Assembly: GCF_002845985.1 (NCBI RefSeq)
Contig: NZ_PDFK01000001.1
Location: 558,001-622,000, forward strand
DNA from: Lysinibacillus fusiformis
GTDB lineage: Bacteria; Bacillota; Bacilli; Bacillales_A; Planococcaceae
Direction of reading: 5' to 3'
Length of the DNA: 64,000 bases
Below, in pieces: positions 17,035 through 25,963 of the stretch. The notes below the pieces were generated by a model. The model was not told the DNA's origin. It ran no database searches and was given only the letters and a program-made list of their open reading frames with translations. A program made the translations under genes and the position numbers. The stretch's first letter is position 1, and each line of letters begins with the position of its first letter.

Positions 17035-18300
17035 TTACACCTCCTCATTGATTAAATAGTCATCAAAGGATAGTCCTTCATCTTCATCTTCATTTTTATG
17101 TTCTTGCTCTTCATCCTGTTGCTGCTTAAAGAAATTATTGAAGAAGCTTTGATCGCGTTGCTGGCGATCTGCATCTTGTAGTGATTGTGCTATATCAAGA
17201 CGATCTACTTGAATGTTTTGTTGAACAAAAGCTTGTTTTAGCTGATGTGCTTGACTATCAAGTAATTCACGTCCATGAGCTGTAGAAGCTAGTAAACGAG
17301 CTGTCAGTACGCCATCATTTTGTACAAGTTCAATACGAACTGTCCCAAGATTTTCTGGGTACAATTTAATCGTTAAGCGTGTGATCCCTTGTGCATTTGA
17401 AATTTGTGCTCTATTCATAATAGCCTGCATTTCTTTTAACAAAGCCTCAGACTGCGCAGGTTTGGCAGTTGGTAATGTGACATGGAATGTATCCGGTTTT
17501 GTTTGAACTGTTTGCGGTGTAACCATGTCATTTGTGCTTGTCTCACTCTGCTTCGTCACTTGTACTTGCTGAACTACTTGCTGAAAGCCTTGTAATGGCA
17601 ATGCTCCAGTTGTTTTGGTTGTTGTTAGTTGTGTAGTTTCTACTTGCGTTTGTAATGATGTTAATAGACTCTTAACCGTTGTTAATAAGTTTTCTTGTGA
17701 AGTTGTTAAGTCCGTTTTCTGTCCGACTAATTGTGCTAGCTTCAATACTTGAAGCAGTTGTGTAGCGTCTTTTGGTGTTACTTGTCCTTCACCTTGTAAA
17801 GCAGGTCCTATTTGTGCCTGCAGTATCGGCGCTTGGGCATCTACTAGTGATAGTAGCTCCCAAACATCACTAGCTTCCTTCTCTTCTCCTAGCAGCTGTT
17901 GGACTATTTTTTGAAGTTGCTCTTCATCAATACCTAATGCATTTAGTATATTTTCTAAATTAAGCATTTCATCCATTGCCACTGCTTTATTGTCTTCGCC
18001 AAGCTGAAGCATTAATAACCCATCATCATGAGGGATTCCTAGTAAATCTAGTAATTCCTCCATTGAATCAGCATTTAAAACCGCTTGTAAATCGGCTAGC
18101 TCCTTTGTTGCAGTTGACTGCGAAGATTGGTTTGTTTGCGTTGAAGACGACATCATTTTACTAAAAACAGACCCGAAATTCGATACATTTTCTTTATTCG
18201 GAGTTCCATTGACCTTACCTTCAGGACTATTAACGGTTGAAGATTTTGCTGCTTTATTAGGTACAGACTTAGTGATCATTTGCATCATTGCTACATCCAT
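17035..18300 (-). CDS. fliK: FliK, hook-length control protein
   Basis: FliK is a secreted ruler that measures hook length and makes FlhB switch substrate class. The 421-residue product (ATG 18300, M-D-V-A-M-M) has a long Gln/Thr-rich N-terminal and central region and a C-terminal Flg_hook domain at about 295-390, with I-K-L-Y-P-E-N-L-G-T-V-R-I-E-L and an Asp/Glu/Gln-rich tail. The upstream M-K-G-G-E-R-T reading is the ribosome binding site AAAGGAGGTG translated, so I rejected it. fliK lies between ylxF and flgD as in B. subtilis. A second FliK-like gene is at 37181-39070. Confidence 0.9.
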   Translation of the reverse strand: MDVAMMQMITKSVPNKAAKSSTVNSPEGKVNGTPNKENVSNFGSVFSKMMSSSTQTNQSSQSTATKELADLQAVLNADSMEELLDLLGIPHDDGLLMLQLGEDNKAVAMDEMLNLENILNALGIDEEQLQKIVQQLLGEEKEASDVWELLSLVDAQAPILQAQIGPALQGEGQVTPKDATQLLQVLKLAQLVGQKTDLTTSQENLLTTVKSLLTSLQTQVETTQLTTTKTTGALPLQGFQQVVQQVQVTKQSETSTNDMVTPQTVQTKPDTFHVTLPTAKPAQSEALLKEMQAIMNRAQISNAQGITRLTIKLYPENLGTVRIELVQNDGVLTARLLASTAHGRELLDSQAHQLKQAFVQQNIQVDRLDIAQSLQDADRQQRDQSFFNNFFKQQQDEEQEHKNEDEDEGLSFDDYLINEEV

Positions 18301-18326
18301 TGTTCTTTCACCTCCTTTCATTTATC

Positions 18327-18935
18327 TTATTGTTTAGCCATTAACTCCGTATATTTTGCTGCATCTTTGGCATCCATTTTCTCTAATATGGCTGCTAACT
18401 TATCAGGCTTTAAATTCGTTAAAATTCGTAGCGCCTCCGCATCACTCATATTGATTAATACTGGTGCTGCAGCTTTCGGAGACATCTTATCGAACGTTGA
18501 TAAGATATCATTAAAGTCACGCTTTACATCATCTTGTTGTCGATTCAATTTTTCAATTTCAAATTGCAACTGTTCTTTTTCTATCACTAACTTCTCTTTT
18601 TCAGTTGTTGTTGTATCAAGCTTTTTTTGTAGCTGTGTAATTTCAGCTTCTTTTTCTTGTATCTCTGCCTGTAAATTAACTAATTTAGAGTCGTTATTAA
18701 TGGCAGCATCTTTAGCTTGTTGCTCTTCTGATGGGACAAAGGGTAAACTTCCTATTGCCTTTTTCCCTAAATCAAAGACATTCGTATTCATTAACGTTGC
18801 CACAACAAGTAAAACCGCTACTACAAACATAATCGGTAGTACAATCCAAGTAAAAAACTTTAGAAAGCCCCCTGTTTTTTTCTTTGACTGCACTTCTACT
18901 AACTCCGCTGTCAATCGATTGTCTTTTTTTGCCAT
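18327..18935 (-). CDS. ylxF: YlxF (MgtE-N-like), flagellar operon membrane protein
   Basis: YlxF is a conserved fla/che protein with a MotE/MgtE-N-like C-terminal region; family members are proposed chaperones for the stator protein MotC or MotB. The 202-residue protein (ATG 18935, M-A-K-K-D-N-R) has one membrane helix at about 25-48, a Gln/Glu/Lys-rich coiled coil at about 85-140, and a C-terminal region with M-S-P-K-A-A-A-P-V-L-I-N-M-S, typical of MotE. AGGTGA lies 7 bp before the start. The longer in-frame reading overlaps fliJ and was dropped. It sits between fliJ and fliK, as expected. Confidence 0.85.
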   Translation of the reverse strand: MAKKDNRLTAELVEVQSKKKTGGFLKFFTWIVLPIMFVVAVLLVVATLMNTNVFDLGKKAIGSLPFVPSEEQQAKDAAINNDSKLVNLQAEIQEKEAEITQLQKKLDTTTTEKEKLVIEKEQLQFEIEKLNRQQDDVKRDFNDILSTFDKMSPKAAAPVLINMSDAEALRILTNLKPDKLAAILEKMDAKDAAKYTELMAKQ

Positions 18936-18939
18936 GAAA

Positions 18940-19389
18940 TCACCTGATTTCTCTCTTGTTATACGTTTGTAATGAAATTTCATCTAGAAAAAGGCTTTCT
19001 ATACGATCTTGCTCTTGCTGGAATAGCTTCAAATCTTTTTCTCTCATTTTTTCAAATTTACGTACTTCCAAGTTTTTTTCTAATAATTTTTCCTCGTGCC
19101 AATTCATCTTCGCACGAGCTTGTATCACTTTCTGTTGTACATCTGCAATTGTTTTCTCAAGACTATCTATAAAACGACTATAATGATGAATTTCGTCAAT
19201 AGATGAGCCAATCGTTAAACGCTCCTGCTGAAATGCGATTAAGTCTTCTTTCTTTTTAAGTAATTCATATAATCTTGTTGCTATTTCTTCAAAAGAACGG
19301 ACAGATTCTTTATAAGCCATTTCGGTTTCGTTTTTTTCTTGCTCACGAATTGTTAACACTTTTTCAAAACGATACACATAACTGACCAT
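18940..19389 (-). CDS. fliJ: FliJ, flagellar export chaperone/ATPase stalk
   Basis: FliJ is a coiled-coil protein that inserts into the FliI hexamer, like the gamma stalk of F-type ATPase, and links it to FlhA. The 149-residue product is almost wholly alpha-helical and charged, with the usual N-terminal Y-R-F-E-K-V-L-T-I-R-E and heptad-like repeats. It begins directly after the fliI stop codon (19390) and ends 4 bp before the ylxF start. Sequence conservation in FliJ is low; the call rests on coiled-coil nature, length and position. Confidence 0.9.
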   Translation of the reverse strand: MVSYVYRFEKVLTIREQEKNETEMAYKESVRSFEEIATRLYELLKKKEDLIAFQQERLTIGSSIDEIHHYSRFIDSLEKTIADVQQKVIQARAKMNWHEEKLLEKNLEVRKFEKMREKDLKLFQQEQDRIESLFLDEISLQTYNKREIR

Positions 19390-20715
19390 CTATTTCGCAC
19401 CACCGTTCGATAATGTTATTAACTCATTGACACTTTCTTCTAATGTTACTTTGTCTAAATAGCCTTGTTTAAGATAATGCGTAATGAGCGGTTCATAATG
19501 AATGGCCTCATCAATCTCTTTAGAAGTTCCTCTTTTGTAAGCTCCAATATTGATCAAATCCTCAGATTTGTCATATGTATAGTAGAGTTCCCTTAATCGT
19601 TCAGCAGCTTTTTTATGCGCTGGCTCTGCAACATGATTCATCAAACGGCTTACGCTTTTTAAAACATTGATGGCTGGATATTGACCTTTATTGGCTAGAT
19701 TTCGATCCAATACAATATGGCCATCTAATATCCCTCGCACAGTATCAGCTATTGGTTCATTCATATCATCACCATCAACTAAAACGGTATAGAATGCTGT
19801 GATTGAGCCCTTTTCATTAGTACCAGTACGTTCTAATAATTTAGGTAATATCGCAAATACAGAAGGCGTATACCCTTTTTGTGCCGGTGGTTCTCCCGTG
19901 GCAAGTCCAATTTCACGTTGTGCCATGGCTACACGTGTAACGGAGTCCATCATCAGCATGACATTTAAGCCTCGATTTCTAAAATATTCGGCAATCGCTG
20001 TCGCTGTAAAAGCGCCTTTAATCCGCATTAATGCTGGTTGATCTGATGTGGCTGCAACAACAATGGAGCGACTTAAACCTTCTGCGCCTAAATCACGTTC
20101 GATAAATTCACGAACCTCACGACCACGTTCTCCTATGAGCGCAATGACATTTAAATCTGCTTGCGTGTTTCTAGCAATCATACCTAGTAACGTACTTTTT
20201 CCGACCCCAGAACCAGCGAAAATACCAACACGTTGACCATTACCAACTGTTAGCATGCCATCAATCGCCTTCACCCCTACTTCGAGTCTTTCGTCAATTG
20301 GTGGACGAGTCAGTGGGTTCGGTGGATCTTGCTCAGTAGGGACGGTCATTAACCCTTTCGGTAATAAGGTGCCATCGATTGGATTCCCCATAGAATCCAA
20401 TACTTTTCCTATTAACTCAGGGCCCACTTTTACTTCTAGAGGGGCACCAGTCCCTTCAACAAGACAGCCAATAGATATTTCACGTAAAGAGGTGAATGGC
20501 ATTAAGACAACTATCTCATCTTTAAAACCAACAACCTCTGCTAAAATGATTTGGTGACCATTGTTTACAGTTTCCACATGAATTTTACAGACATCACCTA
20601 TGGAACTATCTGGACCTTGCGACTCAATCATCAAGCCGACAACTCTAGTTACTCTACCAAACTTTTTAAAAGTAGGTATATGAGGAATATGTTCGATTAA
20701 TTGAGCCGTTTTCAT
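19390..20715 (-). CDS. fliI: FliI, flagellar export ATPase
   Basis: FliI is the F1-beta-like ATPase that energises substrate loading for flagellar export. The product has Walker A (G-S-G-V-G-K-S-T near residue 165), Walker B (V-M-L-M-M-D-S-V-T-R) and the P-A-Q-K-G-Y-T-P-S-V-F catalytic region. I prefer ATG 20715 (M-K-T-A-Q-L), 9 nt after AAGGA, giving 441 residues, close to the 438 of B. subtilis. The ATG at 20724, which overlaps the fliH stop codon, has no usable spacing from a ribosome binding site. It follows fliH and precedes fliJ in the standard order. Confidence 0.96.
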   Translation of the reverse strand: MKTAQLIEHIPHIPTFKKFGRVTRVVGLMIESQGPDSSIGDVCKIHVETVNNGHQIILAEVVGFKDEIVVLMPFTSLREISIGCLVEGTGAPLEVKVGPELIGKVLDSMGNPIDGTLLPKGLMTVPTEQDPPNPLTRPPIDERLEVGVKAIDGMLTVGNGQRVGIFAGSGVGKSTLLGMIARNTQADLNVIALIGERGREVREFIERDLGAEGLSRSIVVAATSDQPALMRIKGAFTATAIAEYFRNRGLNVMLMMDSVTRVAMAQREIGLATGEPPAQKGYTPSVFAILPKLLERTGTNEKGSITAFYTVLVDGDDMNEPIADTVRGILDGHIVLDRNLANKGQYPAINVLKSVSRLMNHVAEPAHKKAAERLRELYYTYDKSEDLINIGAYKRGTSKEIDEAIHYEPLITHYLKQGYLDKVTLEESVNELITLSNGGAK

Positions 20716-20720
20716 CAAGA

Positions 20721-21518
20721 TCATTCCTTACTCTCTAATATTTCATGTAGCTTTAATCTAAGCTCATTCAATTGCTCATCAATACTAACCATAATGCGAC
20801 CATGATTTGTTTCAATATAGCAATCTGTTTCATTGTCTAAATCTTCATTCACAAAAATCATAAATGGTACATCCATCGGGAACATTTCTGCTAATTCATC
20901 TCGATTAGTGGTAATTAAAGCGTAGTATGTTGGGGAAACATAAATTTTAATTTCTTTCATTTCCCTTGCTTCTTTCAACCCTCGACGCACAATTGACACA
21001 AACAGTTCGTTATCTTGCTCTAGTGAGGTGCCAATAATTCGTTCTGCTGCAGTTAAGCCTAACTCTAAAATGACCGCTTCTTGATCTTCAATATATTTTT
21101 GTGCATTTTGTTTCGCTTGAATCATAACTTCATTCGCAGTTTGAAGTGACTGGGCCATTGCTTCAGAGGCTTTGTTCATACCATCTTCATAGCCTTGCCC
21201 AAACCCCTCATCATACGCCTCTTGCACTCGATTCGGTCTCTCTTCTTCCCAGTTTAACTTTAAGTGTTCAATTTCTTGGAAGTGTAATTGCTTTTCTTGT
21301 TCAAACATCTCACGTTCTGCTTGCAAAGTAGCTCTAGCTTCTGCAAGTAAACGATCTCGCTCTGCCATTATTTCATCCAATGTTAATTGATGCTGAGATG
21401 AGACTTCATGTTGGTCTACTTCAATCGGTTCAAACATATCTCGGATTTGGATTTCTTTAATACTATCGCTATCAGACTGGGTGTAAATAGAACGGATGAT
21501 TCTAGACAATGACGTCAT
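20721..21518 (-). CDS. fliH: FliH, export ATPase regulator
   Basis: FliH binds FliI as a dimer, inhibits the ATPase until docking, and anchors it to the C-ring. The 265-residue product (ATG 21518, M-T-S-L-S-R-I-I-R-S) has a long Gln/Glu-rich coiled coil (about 55-120), a G-Y-E-D-G-M-N-K-A segment with small-residue spacing typical of FliH, and a C-terminal alpha/beta domain. The start lies in the 3' end of fliG (17-bp overlap) with GGTGGAGGAG just upstream. An upstream in-frame ATG at 21554 lacks a ribosome binding site at a workable distance. Confidence 0.9.
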   Translation of the reverse strand: MTSLSRIIRSIYTQSDSDSIKEIQIRDMFEPIEVDQHEVSSQHQLTLDEIMAERDRLLAEARATLQAEREMFEQEKQLHFQEIEHLKLNWEEERPNRVQEAYDEGFGQGYEDGMNKASEAMAQSLQTANEVMIQAKQNAQKYIEDQEAVILELGLTAAERIIGTSLEQDNELFVSIVRRGLKEAREMKEIKIYVSPTYYALITTNRDELAEMFPMDVPFMIFVNEDLDNETDCYIETNHGRIMVSIDEQLNELRLKLHEILESKE

Positions 21519-22515
21519 CTCCTCCACCGCGAGCAATAATAATCTCTCCAGCATCCTCTAGACGACGAATAACAGCAACAATTCGAGATTGCGCCTCCTC
21601 TACGTCACGTAATCGTACAGGTCCCATAATTTCCATTTCTTCTTTAAATGTATCAGCCATACGCTGTGACATATTGCGGAAAATAATATCTTTTACTTCT
21701 TCACTTGATACCTTCATTGAAAGCAGTAAGTCTTCGTTTTCACAGTCACGAATAACACGTTGAATGGAACGATTGTCGAGTGTAACGATATCTTCGAACA
21801 CAAACATACGTTTTTTGATTTCCTCTGCAAGTTCTGGATCCTGTATTTCGAGTGCATCGAGAATTGTTTTTTCTGTTTGTCGATCTACGCCATTTAACAC
21901 TTCTACGACAGCATCGATACCACCTGTTTCAGTGTAATCCTGTGTAACTGTTGACGATAATTTACGCTCTAATACAGATTCAATTTCACTAATTACTTCT
22001 GGAGAAGTCGATTCCATTACTGCTATACGTTTAGCAATATCCGCCTGTACTTCCTGTGGTAGTGAAGATAAAATAACACCCGCTTGCCCCGCCTCTAAAT
22101 AAGAGAGAATCAGGGCAATTGTTTGTGGATGTTCATTTTGAATAAAGTTAAAAATTTGTGCTGGATCAGCTCTTCTAGCAAAATCAAACGGACGCACTTG
22201 TAGAGAAGATGTTAGACGATTAATAATCGTTTGCGCTTGTTCAACACCAAGCGCTTTTTCTAATACTGTTTTCGCGTAGCCAATACCACCTTGTGTGATA
22301 TAGTCTTGCGCTAGTGCGATATTGTGAAATTCTTCAATAATCTCTTCTTTGACATTTGATTCTACTTTTTTAACACTTGAAATTTCTAATGTTAAACGTT
22401 CAATTTCTTCCTCTGTTAAGTGTTTATAGACAGAAGCTGAAACCTCAGGCCCTAATGAAATTAACAAGAGTGCGGCCTTTTGTTTTCCGGTTAATTCCTT
22501 ATCTTTCTTGGACAC
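21502..22515 (-). CDS. fliG: FliG, flagellar motor switch/torque protein
   Basis: FliG links the MS-ring to the C-ring and meets the stator to make torque. The 337-residue protein has the N-terminal region that binds FliF, the middle domain with the EHPQT motif (N-E-H-P-Q-T-I-A-L-I-L), and the C-terminal charged helix with R-x-x-x-D-x-E-x-E-D. Length matches Bacillus FliG. The start codon is GTG at 22515 behind TAGGAGGTTC; it lies 15 bp after fliF. No missing key residues were noticed. Confidence 0.97.
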   Translation of the reverse strand: MSKKDKELTGKQKAALLLISLGPEVSASVYKHLTEEEIERLTLEISSVKKVESNVKEEIIEEFHNIALAQDYITQGGIGYAKTVLEKALGVEQAQTIINRLTSSLQVRPFDFARRADPAQIFNFIQNEHPQTIALILSYLEAGQAGVILSSLPQEVQADIAKRIAVMESTSPEVISEIESVLERKLSSTVTQDYTETGGIDAVVEVLNGVDRQTEKTILDALEIQDPELAEEIKKRMFVFEDIVTLDNRSIQRVIRDCENEDLLLSMKVSSEEVKDIIFRNMSQRMADTFKEEMEIMGPVRLRDVEEAQSRIVAVIRRLEDAGEIIIARGGGDDVIV

Positions 22516-22530
22516 AGCCGAACCTCCTAG

Positions 22531-24123
22531 TTAGTCTTCCGCAATCCAACTACGCAGTAACTTTGCAAAATCGTCTGGCTTTTCTTTAGCCATTTTTTCA
22601 AGCTGCTTACGACGCATTGTAGCTTCCGTTTCAATTTCTTCATTAATATCATCAATCATTAATTCTTCTTGTTCTTCTAGGATACTTAGCTCTTCTTCTT
22701 CCTGCGCACGCTTACGAGAACGGATAATAAAGAATGCTAGTAATAAAATAACAGCTAATAAGATACCGCCAATGACCCAAACCCACCATGGGATAACTGG
22801 TTTTTCATCAGCGACCTCTGTCGCCTTACCATATAAAGGTTGTACTGAAACAGCTACTTTCTCGTCAATTTGCTCTTGTGTAAGTTCTGCTGCCACATCT
22901 TTGGAAATTGTTGTACGAACTATTGTACTTAAAATTTTCTCGATATCTTCACGAACACCATCTGGTAATGACGCTGCATCTGTCGCTGTTGGTGGTTCAA
23001 CAATGACTTGAATTCCAATATCTTGAACTTTATAAGGAGCTTCTTGGATATCTTTACGTATACGATTCACGTCATTATTGATCGTTTCCTCTGTACGTTC
23101 ATAGTCACCATTCCCTGTTGCACCTTCGTTATACGTTGTGAAGTTATCTGTAGTTGTTTCAGCTTCAGGTGTTCCTGCAGCTGCTGCGCCTGTACCAGAA
23201 TACTGCTCTGTAATTCGTTGAGCACTAATTGCGATACCTTCCATATTTTCTTCATCAACAGGTGTCACAAGGTTTTCTTCACGATTTTCTTTCTTGAAGT
23301 CAATATCCGTTGTAACAGAAACCATCACTTTATCTTGTCCCATCAACGTTCCTAGCATATTTTGCACTTGACGCTGTAGATCACGTTCTACTAATTTCTT
23401 CATTTGTAATTGACCTTCGGCTGTCGCTGTGGAAGTACCATCAGTAGTAGCAGCATTCAAATCAAAGTACTCTGAGAATTGATTAGAGATTACGATGTTT
23501 TCAGTTTTTAAATTGGGAATACTTTTTGACACCAAATTGTACATAGTAGTAATTTGCTGCTCTGTAAATTTATAGCCAGGGTCTGTATTTAAAACAATAG
23601 ATGCCGTTGCCTCGCCTTGCACATCCGTTACGAATACCCCTTCTTCAGGAACTGTAATCATTACTTTGGCATCTTTTACACCCTCTAAATTTTTAAAAAG
23701 CTTAGCAATTTCAGTTTCAGTTGCTGCTTTTTTTAAGAGGTTAAATTCATTATCTGTCATACCAAATCCTGAACTATTAGCAAATGAGTAATCAATTGTA
23801 CCTGTTTGCGGATAGCCCTCTGAAGCTAATTGTACTAACAAGGAGTCAACTTGCTCTTCTGGCACTAAAATAGATGTTCCACCTGGAGCAATTTCATAGT
23901 TCACACCTTGGGAATCTAGTGCTTCCTTTACTTGTCCAATTTCTCTTGTTGATAAATCTTTATAAAGTGGAACATATGTAGTTTTCGAAGCAAAAAACGT
24001 CACGATGGCTGCAAGTGCGATGACGCCTACCACGGAGCCAATCATAACTATTTTTTGCTTTTTACTTCGACTTGTCCAAAATTGACTGGTGTCGTTTTTT
24101 ATTTTCGTCAATCGTTCATTCAT
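22531..24123 (-). CDS. fliF: FliF, MS-ring protein
   Basis: FliF forms the membrane MS-ring on which the basal body is built. The 530-residue product (ATG 24123, M-N-E-R-L-T-K) has an N-terminal membrane helix (about 25-45), ring-building motifs with Y-x-P-L-Y-K-D-L-S and the YscJ/FliF domain, a variable acidic Thr/Glu/Asn-rich region near 290-340, a second membrane helix (about 435-460), and a C-terminal FliG-binding tail. The CGGAGGATTC site supports this start; the reading that begins 13 codons upstream has no site. Length fits the 536 of B. subtilis. Confidence 0.96.
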   Translation of the reverse strand: MNERLTKIKNDTSQFWTSRSKKQKIVMIGSVVGVIALAAIVTFFASKTTYVPLYKDLSTREIGQVKEALDSQGVNYEIAPGGTSILVPEEQVDSLLVQLASEGYPQTGTIDYSFANSSGFGMTDNEFNLLKKAATETEIAKLFKNLEGVKDAKVMITVPEEGVFVTDVQGEATASIVLNTDPGYKFTEQQITTMYNLVSKSIPNLKTENIVISNQFSEYFDLNAATTDGTSTATAEGQLQMKKLVERDLQRQVQNMLGTLMGQDKVMVSVTTDIDFKKENREENLVTPVDEENMEGIAISAQRITEQYSGTGAAAAGTPEAETTTDNFTTYNEGATGNGDYERTEETINNDVNRIRKDIQEAPYKVQDIGIQVIVEPPTATDAASLPDGVREDIEKILSTIVRTTISKDVAAELTQEQIDEKVAVSVQPLYGKATEVADEKPVIPWWVWVIGGILLAVILLLAFFIIRSRKRAQEEEELSILEEQEELMIDDINEEIETEATMRRKQLEKMAKEKPDDFAKLLRSWIAED

Positions 24124-24183
24124 TATGAATCCTCCGGTTATAGTGAATAACCTAGCCATCAATAATTTGCGAACATAATGAGT

Positions 24184-24198
24184 CCACTATAGTAGTGG
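24184..24198. other. Small hairpin in the fliE-fliF spacer
   Basis: The 120-bp gap between fliE and fliF is the largest in the early part of the operon. It holds a perfect 6-bp inverted repeat (ccacta / tagtgg) with a 3-nt loop. There is no U tract, so termination is unlikely. It may affect mRNA stability, or be chance. Confidence 0.3.
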
Positions 24199-24243
24199 TT
24201 ATTAATCTAGTTTGAAAAGAGTTTCCTTATCTAGACAATAAAA

Positions 24244-24549
24244 TTAAACACTCATTCGCATTATTTCTTGGTAAGCTTCAATCACCTTATTGCGAACTTC
24301 AATTGTTGCGTTTAATGTAATGCTCGCCTTTTGTGAAGCAATCATCACTTCATGCAACTCCACATCTTCACCTTTAATTAGCTTTTGAGTAAATTTATCA
24401 GAAGTTATTTGCTGATCATTTACTTTGGCTATTGCTTCTTTTAACGAGTTCGCGAAGCTTTGTTGCGCTTCATAAGGTGTTGTATTGAGTTTATTTGTTT
24501 CATTTACAACCTGAGTAGGTGTCATTAGCGAAACGGACGAAATAGTCAT
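24244..24549 (-). CDS. fliE: FliE, rod/MS-ring junction protein
   Basis: FliE joins the MS-ring to the proximal rod and is among the first export substrates. The 101-residue protein is mostly helical, with a conserved-looking F-A-N-S-L-K-E-A-I near residue 29, and a C-terminal half with D-V-E-L-H-E-V-M-I-A-S-Q-K-A and V-R-N-K-V-I-E-A-Y-Q-E-I-M-R-M, which is the family signature. Length and position after flgC fit. It uses a GGAAG-type site before ATG 24549. Confidence 0.95.
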   Translation of the reverse strand: MTISSVSLMTPTQVVNETNKLNTTPYEAQQSFANSLKEAIAKVNDQQITSDKFTQKLIKGEDVELHEVMIASQKASITLNATIEVRNKVIEAYQEIMRMSV

Positions 24550-24572
24550 TATGTATCTTCCTTTCTACTTAT

Positions 24573-25034
24573 TTATTTACCAATCTCTAAAGCCTTTGTT
24601 AGCATGGATTTATTTGCGTTAAATACAGTTATATTCGCCTCATAGGAACGTGTTGCTGACATTAAATCTACCATCTCTTTCAATGGATCCACATTTGGCA
24701 TATTCACATAACCATCTGCATTTGCATCTGGATGAGTTGGGTCATAAACAAGTTTGAAAGGTGTTTCTTGATCTTCTGAAATTCGAGAAACTTTCACACC
24801 ATTGCCAACACCACTTTTCGCATTTTTACCAAGGGCTACATTCAGAAATTTCGAGAATTGTCCTTCTTGTGCTGCGAACGTCACAGACTTACGTCGATAC
24901 GGTTCCCATTCCCCATTCACTTGACGAGCACGAGTCGTATCCACATTTGCCATATTGGAAGAAATAACATCCATTCGTAATCGTTGCGCTGTTAAAGCAG
25001 AGGCAGTGGTATTCATCCCATGAAATATAGACAT
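24573..25034 (-). CDS. flgC: FlgC, proximal rod protein
   Basis: FlgC is a proximal rod subunit exported by the flagellar type III system. The 153-residue product has the rod N-terminal motif L-R-M-D-V-I-S-S-N-M-A-N-V-D-T-T-R and the C-terminal M-V-D-L-M-S-A-T-R-S-Y-E-A-N helix. The centre carries P-Y-R-R-K-S-V-T-F. Length is typical. The ATG at 25034 follows the flgB stop by 3 bp, with an AGGGAGG site in the flgB end. Confidence 0.96.
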   Translation of the reverse strand: MSIFHGMNTTASALTAQRLRMDVISSNMANVDTTRARQVNGEWEPYRRKSVTFAAQEGQFSKFLNVALGKNAKSGVGNGVKVSRISEDQETPFKLVYDPTHPDANADGYVNMPNVDPLKEMVDLMSATRSYEANITVFNANKSMLTKALEIGK

Positions 25035-25037
25035 CTA

Positions 25038-25430
25038 TTACTTACCTCCCTTTATAACGGTATTCAATGTGTTTAATTTTCCATTAACACGGTCAATTAA
25101 AGCATTGTAATAAATTTGATTCTCTGCTAATTTTGCCTGCTCAGCATCCATATCTACAGCATTGCCATTATTTCTATATCGCAAGTTCTCAACATTATTA
25201 ACGCCAGGCGTAGATTGTCGAATTGTGAAATCATAATGTCTGCTGTCAGTACGATATGCGGAAATAGACATACTTTGCTGTTCTACCAACATATCCTTAA
25301 AACTAACATTTTTCGCCTTATAATTAGGCGTATCGACATTCGCAATATTGTTTGCGATTGTTTTATGATTCAAAGTTGCATAGGAAAGTCCGTTTTCCAG
25401 GCTACTAATAGTTCCACCAAATAAATTCAA
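25038..25430 (-). CDS. flgB: FlgB, proximal rod protein; first gene of the fla/che operon
   Basis: FlgB is a proximal rod subunit. The 130-residue product has the rod signature N-N-I-A-N-V-D-T-P-N-Y-K-A near residue 28, and the C-terminal M-D-x-E-Q-A-K-L-A-E-N-Q segment. The start codon is TTG at 25430, placed 7 nt after GAGGTG; no ATG lies nearby in frame, and the N-terminal sequence M-N-L-F-G-G fits the family. It is the first gene after a sigma-A-like promoter at 25488-25516. The weak start codon may limit the amount of this early subunit. Confidence 0.94.
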   Translation of the reverse strand: MNLFGGTISSLENGLSYATLNHKTIANNIANVDTPNYKAKNVSFKDMLVEQQSMSISAYRTDSRHYDFTIRQSTPGVNNVENLRYRNNGNAVDMDAEQAKLAENQIYYNALIDRVNGKLNTLNTVIKGGK

Positions 25431-25487
25431 AACTGTTCACCTCATTTTATTTCAATTTATGTACTTGTTAATTTATCCAATAATACA

Positions 25488-25516
25488 ATTGTAATTAAGA
25501 TGATACCTAGTGTCTA
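25488..25516 (-). promoter_or_regulatory. Sigma-A-like promoter of the fla/che operon
   Basis: On the minus strand TAGACA (25511-25516) and TACAAT (25488-25493) are 17 bp apart, each one mismatch from consensus. It lies about 60 bp before the flgB start codon, in the place of the vegetative fla/che promoter of B. subtilis. No clear sigma-D promoter was found nearby. Confidence 0.6.
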
Positions 25517-25962
25517 TTGTCTTTTGTCACTTTTTAATAGTCTATCCGCCCTATTTTTTCTAATGTATAACCATGACAAAACTTCTGCATCCCTTATGTC
25601 TCTAAGGTTTATCAAAGGTTATTAGACATCTAGTTATTTTACACCATTTCGACAGTGTTTACGGTTTTTGTATTAAATATGCCTTTTTCTGAGCTTTATC
25701 GCCTTATAAATATTGACTAAATAAAGGTCCCATTTTACTAGTTCAATCAACACAAGCATATTTTGCCTATGAATGTGACACATATTTGAACAAGTTTTTC
25801 ACCATTCTTCTAAAGTAACACACATTACATTTTTATATGCTAAAGGTAGTGACGATTTTTTGAACAGCATTAGGAAGAAAGAAATAAGAACCTACAATAA
25901 TCAGCATTTTTGTACTTATGGCAAAAAAATAAGCACAAAAATCTTCTCCCTCACGGGCTAAT
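25517..25962 (-). other. Non-coding stretch between the codY terminator and the fla/che promoter
   Basis: About 450 bp of very AT-rich DNA without a credible open reading frame on either strand. Together with the promoter and terminator it makes the 592-bp gap between codY and flgB. In B. subtilis this region carries extra fla/che control sites, but I could not identify any with confidence. A CodY-like core and a short palindrome seen here are listed among the rejected items. Confidence 0.5.
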
Positions 25963-25963
25963 A

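Noticed and set aside
18280..18972. A 230-codon plus-strand open frame opposite ylxF
   Set aside because: Exact antisense of a recognised flagellar gene; Cys/Ser/Phe-rich low-complexity translation with no ribosome binding site. The same holds for 26114-26644 opposite codY and 27422-28015 opposite hslU.
25683..25697. CodY-like core TCAGAAAA upstream of fla/che
   Set aside because: Only 10 of 15 positions match and it lies about 190 bp from the promoter; too weak in AT-rich DNA.
25694..25706. Minus-strand AAGGCGATAAAG resembling the sigma-D -10 element GCCGATAT
   Set aside because: No TAAA-type -35 element at the required distance.
25774..25784. 11-bp palindrome atgtgacacat in the codY-flgB gap
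   Set aside because: Half-sites do not match the spacing of Crp/Fnr-type operators, and it is short enough to be chance.
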